Source of the DNA: Candidatus Latescibacteria bacterium 4484_181
GTDB taxonomy: Bacteria > Latescibacterota > MVCY01
NCBI GenBank assembly: GCA_002049985.1
Contig: MVCY01000070.1
Coordinates: forward strand, 1 to 6,346
DNA length: 6,346 nt
Reading direction: 5' to 3'
A program made the position numbers and the translations under genes. Every line of letters starts with the position of its first letter. Within the stretch, counting starts at the first letter, position 1. The notes under the pieces are model-generated. The model was not told the origin of the DNA, ran no database searches, and saw nothing but the letters and a program-made list of their open reading frames with translations. Positions 1-5,578 of the stretch are shown here, piece after piece.

Positions 1-62
1 GAAAGCTGAAGGTTGCTAAGTTCCCGGTTCAGGGCAAATCACAGCCATAAAGGACTATACTG

Positions 63-99
63 CCTCCGTAGTGATGCGAAGCAGTGGAGGAGGTTTTTT
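63..99 (+). terminator. Possible intrinsic terminator upstream of the ligase
   Basis: CCTCC (63-67) can pair with GGAGG (86-90). A small TGC-GAA-GCA hairpin (75-83) sits inside, and AGG plus six T (94-99) follow. The internal loop is asymmetric, so the stem is modest. It could end a transcript entering from the left edge or lie in a leader of the ligase gene. The rest of positions 1-141 shows no gene; an in-frame TAA at 124-126 precedes the ligase start. I could not match the region to a known riboswitch. Confidence 0.35.
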
Positions 100-597
100 C
101 CGTTGAATTCGACGATTCCGCTTTAAACATGTAGAGTCAAGATGGTTCAGGAGACTCATTTCATTGCCCTGGTAGAACTCTGTGCAAAGCTTCAACAGAC
201 TGCCAGAAGGACGGAGATGGTCCAGCTGGTCGGGGCCTTCTTGCATTCTCTGGAAGAAGAGGAGATAGGCCCGGCGGTGTTGTTAATCATAGGCAGGGTC
301 CGGATCGCCTCTGCCTGCGGCAAAGGGTCGAGAGCGAAGAAGGAGAGTCTCCTGAAGGAGATGCTGAGTCGCGCCAGAGAGCTCGAAGCTAAATACCTAC
401 TCAAGATGATATTTGGAGAGATGCAACACGGCGTCGGTGAAGGCGTGATGCTGGAGGCCATCGCTCGATCCGCTGGGGTAGATGTGGAATTGGTCAGAAA
501 GGCGTATATGTTCGCTGGCGACCTGGGGCAGGTGGCCACTGTAGCCCTCAGGAAGGGGAAAATTGGACTTCAGGCCATTGATATCCAGGTCTTCAAA

Positions 598-637
598 CCG
601 ATTCAACCCATGTTAGCCGATTCAACCCATGTTAGCC
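598..637 (+). repeat. Perfect 19-bp tandem duplication inside the ligase
   Basis: The unit ccgattcaacccatgttag occurs at 598-616 and again at 617-635, with two further matching bases (cc) at 636-637. Nineteen is not a multiple of three, so the copy shifts the frame by +1 and the first frame stops at 655-657 after a nonsense tail. Collapsing the two copies joins IQPMLA to QVAEDLDQVF and the adenylation motif KFDGAR. The copies are identical, which implies a recent event or an artefact. Confidence 0.95.
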
Positions 638-1313
638 CAGGTGGCAGAAGACCTTGACCAGGTCTTCTCTGAACATAGAGGCAGAACTGCCCTGGAGTAC
701 AAATTTGACGGAGCACGGGTTCAAATTCACAAAAACGCCGAGCAGGTGAAGACGGCTTAAGGTCGGAGAGGCGGTAGTCGAAGGTGAAGTGATAGCCGTA
801 GGGGAAGATCAAAAACCCTTGCCTTTCCAACAGATAATGCGAAGGTTCAGGAGAGTTCACCGGTTAGATGAAATGATAAGAGAGGTGCCAGCAAGACTCT
901 ATCTGTTTGACCTGCTTTACTGGGAAGGGAAGTCTCTAATCGACACACCCTATGAAGAGAGACGGACCCTGTTGTCCAGTATCTGCGACCCTTCTCTGTT
1001 GGCTCCCAGACTGGTGACTCACAATGTCGCTGCTGCTAGGGAATTTTTGTCTAAAGCTATGGACTGTGGCCATGAAGGGCTGATGGCAAAGGCCTTAGAC
1101 AGTCCCTATACCCCTGGCGCAAGAGGCAAGAATTGGTTCAAGATCAAACCTGCCGATCATCTTGACCTGACTGTGATCGCAGCAGACTGGGGCCATGGAA
1201 GAAGGAGAGGCTGGCTTTCCAACTATCACTTGGCGGCCAGAGACGAAGAATCTGGCCGGCTATACGTAGTGGGGAAAACCTTCAAGGGGTTGACTGACAA
1301 AGAATTTGCCTGG

Positions 1314-1449
1314 ATTACCCAAAGGCTGAAAGCCCTTAAAACCTCCGAGACCCCCTACACAGTGTATGTGAGGCCAGAGATATTACCCAAAGGCTGAAAG
1401 CCCTTAAAACCTCCGAGACCCCCTACACAGTGTATGTGAGGCCAGAGAT
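1314..1449 (+). repeat. Perfect 68-bp tandem duplication inside the ligase
   Basis: Positions 1314-1381 are repeated exactly at 1382-1449. Both begin attacccaaaggctg and end gaggccagagat. The flanking bases differ (g at 1313 against t at 1381; a at 1382 against g at 1450), so the unit is exactly 68 bp. Because 68 is 3n+2, the first copy leads into a premature TGA at 1395-1397, and the OB-fold C-terminus (VVEVAYNEIQKSPHY onward) lies in another frame. Collapsing one copy restores YVRPEMVVEVAYNE. Confidence 0.96.
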
Positions 1450-1615
1450 GGTTGTGGAAGTGGCTTACAACGAGATACAGAAAAGCCCGCACTATCAGTC
1501 CGGTTTTGCTCTGAGATTTGCCCGCATCAGCCGAATTAGAGAGGATAAGAATGTGGATCAGATCGACACCATCGAAAGGATCAGGGAACTGTTTAAGCGT
1601 AAGGCCAAGAAGTAA

Positions 1616-2055
1616 GAGCCATCCCTTTGCTGGCGATAGGCGATAAGTCTCACTGCTATGAACCGTCGCTTGCAGCGTGCCTCTCGGACAGGCAGAGGGG
1701 GAGAGTGGGTGAGAGGGAGAGGGGGAGAAAAAGCAGTTGGTAAAGGCATGCTTTGTTGTTGTCTGTAGTGTAGCCCATTTATGGTGCGTAGACTCTGGGT
1801 CTTAGGGATGGGTGCTTTCATTGTCAGCCTAATTATGCGGTAGCCGGACGATTTATCGCCACACTTAGGGGTGAAGGCCATGGTGTACTTCATGTGGGGG
1901 CTATGCCCTCAGCGATTAGAACCCACTTCTGCCCTACGCCCATGGAAAAGGACTTTCTTAGCAGGTTTCTTATAGAGAGAACTAACCGCAGGGTTAACTA
2001 AAAGAACGGCTTTGGGTTCCTTATCTCTCCAATTGTAATATCTCTGAGGCTTCAG
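1616..2055. other. 440-bp intergenic stretch with no supported gene
   Basis: The stretch lies between the ligase and thiE. It contains a ggcgata tandem pair (1632-1645), a small TGCCT/AGGCA hairpin (1678-1694) and a purine-rich G-run tract (1697-1725). It also holds a 7-bp hairpin with a TAT loop (1895-1911, no T-run after it) and a TAACC/GGTTA hairpin (1983-1996). No TPP riboswitch core is visible despite the thiamine genes downstream. A minus-strand open frame crosses 1909-2055 but matches nothing I recognise. Confidence 0.6.
1697..1725 (+). other. G-quadruplex motif (four G-runs)
   Basis: The runs are GGGGG (1697-1701), GGG (1707-1709), GGG (1715-1717) and GGGGG (1721-1725), with loops of 5, 5 and 3 bases. 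This satisfies the usual G3+N1-7 rule on the plus strand. It lies about 80 bp after the ligase stop and 330 bp before thiE. It could also be plain low-complexity purine sequence with no function. Confidence 0.6.
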
Positions 2056-2712
2056 ATGAAAAATATCACTATCTCGGGGCTTTACGTGGTCACAGATTCC
2101 GCTCTCTCTCGAGGACGGCCACTGGCAGAGGTAGTAGAGATGGCCATTCAAGGAGGGGCCAGAGTGGTTCAATACCGGGAAAAACATCTGTCTGAGGAAG
2201 GGATGATCCAGGAGGCGAGAATGCTTCGCAGGGTGTCCCAGGAGTACGGTGTGCCCTTGATCATCAACGATAACCTGCAGGTGGTAGAAGCAGTGGATGC
2301 CGACGGGGTCCATCTGGGCCAAAAAGACACACCCTTGGCCCAGGCCAGACGGATATTGGGAGCTGGGAAGATCATAGGCATCTCAGCGGGCAATCTTCAG
2401 GAGGCAATCGGTGCCTGGCGGGGAGGAGCTGACTATCTGGGGGTCGGTCCGATTTATGTGAACAGAACCGTCACCGCGGTGAAGCCGGATGTTGGAGAAG
2501 CGACCGGCCTGGAGTTAATCTCTCAGGTTAAAAAAGCGGTCGGGATACCGGTGATAGCCATCGGGGGAATAAACAGAGAGAATGCCGCTCGGGTCCTAAG
2601 GGCTGGAGCAGACGGAATAGCTGTGGCCTGGGCAGTGTTCGCCTCCCCTGATCCTCGAAAAGCGGCCGAACAGTTGGCAACAATATGCGAACAGGAGGGT
2701 AAAAACAGTTGA
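2056..2712 (+). CDS. thiE: Thiamine phosphate synthase
   Basis: This cytosolic TIM-barrel enzyme joins HMP diphosphate to thiazole phosphate, giving thiamine phosphate and pyrophosphate. The 218 residues are near the family norm. Visible motifs are VQYREK (38-43), INDN (70-73), DGVHLGQKD (83-91), IGIS (107-110), ADYLGVGPIY (125-134) and PVIAIGGI (165-172). The ATG at 2056 is preceded by TGAGG (2045-2049) at a 6-nt spacing. Its stop overlaps the start of thiD by 4 nt (TTGA), so the two are surely cotranscribed. Two oddities stand out. The segment after GPIY reads VNRTVTAVKPD, longer than the usual short TxTKxD loop, and its codons contain a perfect 12-bp palindrome (2471-2482). The phosphate-binding GVAVVSAI motif reads GIAVAWAVF (187-195), with Trp where Ser is usual. 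The enzyme looks intact, but these changes may affect the active site. Confidence 0.95.
   Translation: MKNITISGLYVVTDSALSRGRPLAEVVEMAIQGGARVVQYREKHLSEEGMIQEARMLRRVSQEYGVPLIINDNLQVVEAVDADGVHLGQKDTPLAQARRILGAGKIIGISAGNLQEAIGAWRGGADYLGVGPIYVNRTVTAVKPDVGEATGLELISQVKKAVGIPVIAIGGINRENAARVLRAGADGIAVAWAVFASPDPRKAAEQLATICEQEGKNS
2693..2699 (+). promoter_or_regulatory. Ribosome binding site deciding the TTG start of thiD
   Basis: AGGAGGG lies inside the end of thiE, 9 nt before TTG 2709. This strong Shine-Dalgarno match supports TTG as the true thiD start and translational coupling through the TTGA overlap. Confidence 0.85.
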
Positions 2713-3494
2713 AAAGGGCGCTGACCATCGCCGGTTCCGACCCCAGTGGGGGAGCAGGAATTCAAGCAGACCTGAGAACTTTCTGGAATTTCGGGGTCTA
2801 TGGACTCTCTGTCATCACCTCAGCTACTGCCCAGAATACCGCCGGGGTCTGGGCGCTCCATCCTCTCCCGGCTCGATTTGTTGCTCGGCAGATAGACACA
2901 ATCTTCACAGACATAGAGATTCAGGCTGTCAAGACTGGTATGCTCCACCGTGGCTCTATTGTGAAAGCAGTCTGCCAGAAGTTGAAGAGGTACAAAGTTC
3001 AAAACCTGGTGGTAGACCCGGTAATGAGTGCTACCGGCGGCACCGCTCTTCTTGATCCTCATGGAGTAGAGCTGTTGAGGGCGGATCTGCTGCCCTTGGC
3101 CAAGGTAGTCACTCCCAATCTCTTTGAAGCTCAAATCTTAGCAGAAATAGAGCCGGTGAGATCTTTAGATGGGATGAGAAGAGCAGCAGAGCGCCTGTGG
3201 AAGCTGGGCCCCCAATTTGTCCTGGTAAAAGGAGGGCATCTGGAGGAACAGGCGGTAGACGTCCTGTTCGACGGAAGCAGATTCTGGGAGTTCAGGGCGG
3301 AGAGGATCCCCCAGGGGGCTCACGGCACGGGATGTGTTTTCTCCGCCGCCATAACTGCCAGTTTGGCCCGAGGACGGGATGTACCGGAGGCGGTGCAGAG
3401 GGCCAAACAGTTCATCACCCAGGCCATCGCCTCTTCTATGAAGCTGGGAAAGGGGCAGCGAGTATTGAATCTTGGTCCCCAAGCAGCTCTGTGA
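2709..3494 (+). CDS. thiD: Hydroxymethylpyrimidine (phosphate) kinase
   Basis: This ribokinase-fold enzyme phosphorylates HMP and HMP-P to HMP-PP, the pyrimidine substrate of ThiE. At 261 residues it is full length. The N-terminus ALTIAGSDPSGGAGIQADL (4-22) is the family signature. Also visible are AQNT (41-44, with the expected substrate-binding Gln42), the DPVM segment (103-106), TPNLFEA (135-141), VKGGH (173-177) and the anion-hole/catalytic HGTGC (205-209, Cys209 matching the catalytic Cys of ThiD). Translation starts at TTG, set by the strong AGGAGGG site and a 4-nt overlap with thiE. It is the last gene of the operon and ends only 3 bp from the stop of the opposing recA, with no terminator between them. 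No fused ThiE or TenA domain is present. Confidence 0.96.
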   Translation: MKRALTIAGSDPSGGAGIQADLRTFWNFGVYGLSVITSATAQNTAGVWALHPLPARFVARQIDTIFTDIEIQAVKTGMLHRGSIVKAVCQKLKRYKVQNLVVDPVMSATGGTALLDPHGVELLRADLLPLAKVVTPNLFEAQILAEIEPVRSLDGMRRAAERLWKLGPQFVLVKGGHLEEQAVDVLFDGSRFWEFRAERIPQGAHGTGCVFSAAITASLARGRDVPEAVQRAKQFITQAIASSMKLGKGQRVLNLGPQAAL

Positions 3495-3497
3495 TCT

Positions 3498-4505
3498 TCA
3501 CTCCTTTGGAGCAAGCCCCAATGTCTCCCTCACCTTTGCCTCAATCTGGGCAGCGATCTCCGGATTTTCTTTCAGAAATGCCTTGGCGTTCTCCCGTCCC
3601 TGTCCCAATCTCTCCTTTTCATAAGCGAACCAAGTACCGCTCTTCTGAACGATATTATGTGCAACGGCTGTATCTAATAGATCGCCCTCCCTGGAGATCC
3701 CCTCTCCGTATATGATATCGAATTCTGCAATTCTAAAAGGCGGTGCCATCTTGTTCTTCACCACCTTCACCCTGGTTCTGTTGCCCAGCGTCTGGTCCCC
3801 GCTCTTGATGGCTGCAATGCGTCTGATATCCAACCGCACAGATGAATAGAATTTTAGGGCCTGTCCGCCTGTGGTGGTCTCGGGATTGGCGAACTGAAGC
3901 CCTCCGATCTTCATCCGGATCTGATTGGTGAAAATTACGCAAGTGCGCGACTTATCTATGGAGGCACAGAGTTTCCGTAGCGCCTGGGACATCAATCGTG
4001 CATGAAGTCCCATATGGGACTCTCCCATCTCTCCTTCCAACTCCGCCCTTGGCACCAATGCCGCCACCGAGTCGATGACAATCACATCCAACGCCCCGCT
4101 GCGGACCAGAGTGTCGGTGATTTCCAATGCCTCTTCTCCATAATTGGGCTGGGAGATAAGCAGATTATCCACATCTACACCCAAGTTCTTAGCGTAGACT
4201 GGGTCTAAGGCGTGCTCGGCATCGATAAAGGCGGCGATGCCGTCTTTTTTCTGTGCTTCAGCAATTACGTGGAGTACCAGGGTGGTCTTGCCCGATGCCT
4301 CCGGGCCAAATATCTCGACCACCCTGCCTCTGGGCACTCCCCCAATGCCTAAGGCAGCATCCAGGGTGAGCGACCCGGTGGAGATAGTTTCAGCCTTCAC
4401 CCGGAACCGCTCATCTCCCAATCTCATTATGGATCCAGTGCCAAACTGCTTCTCTATCTGCGACACTGCCAGCTCTGCTACTTTCAATTTCTCCTCGTCG
4501 GCCAT
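3498..4505 (-). CDS. recA: Recombinase RecA
   Basis: This DNA-dependent ATPase forms filaments on single-stranded DNA, drives strand exchange and triggers LexA cleavage where LexA exists. Numbering from the ATG at 4505 gives 335 residues. Walker A GPEASGKTT is at 67-75, the FIDAEHALDP segment at 93-102, Walker B VIVIDS at 141-146 and the L1 region ELEGEMGESHMGL at 155-167. The filament segment TNQIRMKIG (193-201) and PETTTGGQALKF (208-219) follow. An upstream in-frame GTG at 4514 overlaps the GGAG (4514-4517), which is correctly spaced (8 nt) from ATG 4505, so the ATG is preferred. The L2 loop reads GGLQFANP, one residue longer than the usual GVMFGNP; the key Phe (F205) and Gln195 are kept. 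The C-terminus lacks the long acidic tail of E. coli RecA. The gene converges on thiD with a 3-bp gap. Confidence 0.97.
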   Translation of the reverse strand: MADEEKLKVAELAVSQIEKQFGTGSIMRLGDERFRVKAETISTGSLTLDAALGIGGVPRGRVVEIFGPEASGKTTLVLHVIAEAQKKDGIAAFIDAEHALDPVYAKNLGVDVDNLLISQPNYGEEALEITDTLVRSGALDVIVIDSVAALVPRAELEGEMGESHMGLHARLMSQALRKLCASIDKSRTCVIFTNQIRMKIGGLQFANPETTTGGQALKFYSSVRLDIRRIAAIKSGDQTLGNRTRVKVVKNKMAPPFRIAEFDIIYGEGISREGDLLDTAVAHNIVQKSGTWFAYEKERLGQGRENAKAFLKENPEIAAQIEAKVRETLGLAPKE

Positions 4506-4557
4506 CTCTCTCACTCCTTTCTTGATAGTTTTTGACCTTTCAGTGGAATTGGCGAGT

Positions 4558-4571
4558 GGTCACTGGTGACC
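4558..4571. promoter_or_regulatory. Inverted repeat in the recA leader, possible operator
   Basis: GGTCAC and GTGACC are perfect 6-bp arms around a 2-bp TG centre, 53-66 bp upstream of the recA ATG. The position suits an operator, but it is not a recognisable LexA box (neither the CTGT-N8-ACAG nor the GAAC-N4-GTTC type). It could equally be a remnant of a simple repeat. Confidence 0.3.
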
Positions 4572-4648
4572 GGTTCTAAGCACAACAACTACTCACCAAC
4601 AGGGAAGAGTCCACTGCAATATTGAGCTATTCGTAGAAAGTCCGTTCT

Positions 4649-4731
4649 TGCCATGCTGAGCTTGCTCAAGCATCTCATAAGTTAGTCCAATTCATCAACA
4701 GGTCAGATCCTTTGCTTCGTTTGCAATGGCA
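4649..4731. repeat. Decayed dispersed inverted-repeat element
   Basis: The left arm begins TGCCATGCTGAGC (4649-4661) and continues to AAGCATCT. The right arm (4705-4731) begins AGATCC and ends AATGGCA. The outer six bases pair exactly (TGCCAT/ATGGCA), as do the inner AGAT/ATCT ends; the middle has diverged, with about 15 of 27 positions matching. The wording resembles the widespread CTGAGC...GAAG-ATCTC intergenic repeat, a better copy of which lies at 5822-5889. Inside the left arm, TGCTGAGC and GCTCaAGCA form a local hairpin (4654-4672). Confidence 0.5.
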
Positions 4732-4772
4732 GTTTTGCTCATCTTTAGAGCCCGTCGAACAATAGAGGTCCT

Positions 4773-4784
4773 GGCAGTACTGCC
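4773..4784. repeat. Perfect 12-bp palindrome
   Basis: GGCAGTACTGCC is its own reverse complement. It lies about 270 bp upstream of the recA start and 23 bp from the cruciform element. It could be a dimeric protein site or part of the repeat debris; nothing in the sequence decides between these. Confidence 0.4.
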
Positions 4785-4807
4785 CGCTCACCTCACACAT
4801 CTATTCC

Positions 4808-4862
4808 TGTGGGAGGGCTCTCCAGAGCCCGATTTCGTCGGCGTCTGGAGACGCCTCCTACA
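4808..4862. repeat. 55-bp three-way cruciform repeat element
   Basis: An outer stem TGTGGGA (4808-4814) pairs with TCCTACA (4856-4862) over 7 bp, including one G-T wobble. Inside it are two perfect 7-bp hairpins with 2-base loops: GGGCTCT-cc-AGAGCCC (4815-4830) and GGCGTCT-gg-AGACGCC (4840-4855). They are joined by gatttcgtc (4831-4839). The three equal arms show strong design and cannot easily be chance. It looks like a REP/MITE-type dispersed palindrome. In RNA it would fold on either strand. No coding sequence or T-run accompanies it. Confidence 0.85.
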
Positions 4863-4989
4863 TCTGTCTTCAAGATAGAATGGAGGCCATTTTCAGCAGA
4901 ATCGGCCTTCTTCGAGGGAACCTTTTTATCAGTCAATAAATATTCGATGCCGTTCGGTGCTTTTCAGTGTTCAATTTTTCCAGATTGGG

Positions 4990-5556
4990 TTAAACCAGTT
5001 GGCAAACCCCTAAGGGGGTGTAGACTGCCCCGGTAGGTTTCAGATCACTGCGCATCACCACGATCTGTTCCACCCACATCTTTTCAGACTCAAATTGTGT
5101 CTTCTCGAGCTTTGAGACAAGTCCACCGATACCTTTCTGGGATTTTACCCTTCCGATGGTTAGATGGGGTGAAAATTCCCGTTCTTCTCGGGCAAAGCCT
5201 CGCTGGAATAGCTTCTCTTCCAGCTCTTTCTGGATTCTCCCCAGACTCACTGCCCCTTCCTCTACTCCAATCCAGATAACTCGAGGGCGTTTCAAGCTTG
5301 GAAAGGCACCCAGTCCAGAGAAAAACAGGGCGAAGGGTTTTATTCCTTGAACCGCGTCTTGGGTTGCCCCTACCACATCTTCAATGCGGACCGACTGGAC
5401 ATTACCCAGAAACTTCAGCGTCAAGTGAAGGTTTTCAGGTCTAACCCAGCCCACCTTCGCCCCCTCTTTCCGCAAGTGCTGCTCCAGCCGGGATATCTGG
5501 TCTCTTACGGATTTGCTGATCTCTACAGCAATAAATGTGCGGATGAGCTCTTCCAT
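4990..5556 (-). CDS. thpR: RNA 2',3'-cyclic phosphodiesterase (2H family)
   Basis: This family, once called 2'-5' RNA ligase or LigT, opens RNA 2',3'-cyclic phosphates to 2'-phosphates in the cytosol. Its exact cellular role is uncertain. At 188 residues it has the usual length. The two catalytic HxTx motifs are present: HLTL (44-47) and HLTI (131-134). The family N-terminus IRTFIAVEI (5-13), the WVRPENLHLTLKFLG block (37-51) and the C-terminal GAVYTPL (176-182) are also present. The ATG at 5556 is the natural start by homology, although no Shine-Dalgarno is evident in the AT-rich bases before it. It points the same way as recA, 484 bp upstream; thpR next to recA is a common bacterial arrangement. 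The gene usually found upstream (often cinA) is absent, replaced by a broken SufC-like fragment. No clear terminator follows it. Confidence 0.93.
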   Translation of the reverse strand: MEELIRTFIAVEISKSVRDQISRLEQHLRKEGAKVGWVRPENLHLTLKFLGNVQSVRIEDVVGATQDAVQGIKPFALFFSGLGAFPSLKRPRVIWIGVEEGAVSLGRIQKELEEKLFQRGFAREEREFSPHLTIGRVKSQKGIGGLVSKLEKTQFESEKMWVEQIVVMRSDLKPTGAVYTPLGVCQLV

Positions 5557-5578
5557 AGCTAAATACTACAATAGATTC

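Larger units (their letters stand above)
142..1615 (+). pseudogene. lig: ATP-dependent DNA ligase, archaeal/eukaryal type, frame-disrupted
   Basis: This family seals nicks in DNA using ATP through a lysyl-AMP intermediate. The domain order is complete. An N-terminal DNA-binding domain is read from ATG 142 to about 616. The adenylation domain follows, with motif I KFDGAR (lysine codon 701-703), VVEGEV (774-791), LYLFDLLYW, EGLMAK (1074-1091) and WFKIKP (1134-1151). The OB-fold domain ends with LRFARISRIREDK, and the TAA is at 1613-1615. The reading frame breaks three times: +1 at a 19-bp tandem duplication (598-637), a shift with lost sequence near 745-770, and +2 at a 68-bp tandem duplication (1314-1449). 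Removing the duplications restores the expected order, for example FKPIQPMLAQVAEDLDQ. The start is supported by the family N-terminus (HFIALVELCAKL) and by an in-frame stop at 124; the ribosome site is weak. As read, no single product contains both motif I and motifs III-V. It is a pseudogene unless the lesions are assembly errors. Confidence 0.9.
4506..4989. other. 484-bp spacer upstream of recA, rich in palindromic repeats
   Basis: No gene is supported between thpR and recA. Reading toward recA, the spacer holds a three-arm cruciform element (4808-4862), a 12-bp palindrome (4773-4784), a decayed inverted repeat (4649-4731) and an inverted repeat close to the recA start (4558-4571). I see no convincing -35/-10 pair for recA, though one must lie here or upstream of thpR. 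Open frames in the spacer are short and look like chance. Confidence 0.6.

Noticed and set aside
1..100. Riboswitch or small RNA at the left edge
   Set aside because: AGGGCAAA and CCTCC words recall the c-di-GMP-I aptamer, and CTGAA/TTCAG can pair, but the GAAA tetraloop helix and GGGACGCAAAGCC core are missing.
598..660. Programmed ribosomal frameshifting in the ligase
   Set aside because: The frame changes are explained exactly by tandem duplications; there is no slippery heptamer followed by a pseudoknot, and three separate shifts would be needed.
1616..2055. TPP riboswitch upstream of the thiamine operon
   Set aside because: No CTGAGA-type core nor the ACCTGATCTGG-like block is present in the leader, so I do not call one.
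3197..3715. Long open frame overlapping thiD and the end of recA
   Set aside because: It is antisense or out of frame to two strongly conserved genes and its translation resembles no family.
4506..4514. Upstream GTG start for recA (three extra residues)
   Set aside because: The GTG overlaps the GGAG ribosome site itself, while the ATG at 4505 is correctly spaced from it.
4237..4569. Open frame opposite the start of recA
   Set aside because: It is the antisense shadow of recA codons with no independent support.
4558..4784. LexA/SOS box for recA
   Set aside because: Neither the CTGT-N8-ACAG nor the GAAC-N4-GTTC pattern occurs; GTCGAAC at 4754-4760 has no matching half-site.
4915..4950. Promoter in the AT-rich stretch near TTGACT (minus strand)
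   Set aside because: There is no -10 hexamer at 16-18 bp spacing, and the location is just after thpR, so it is more likely chance.
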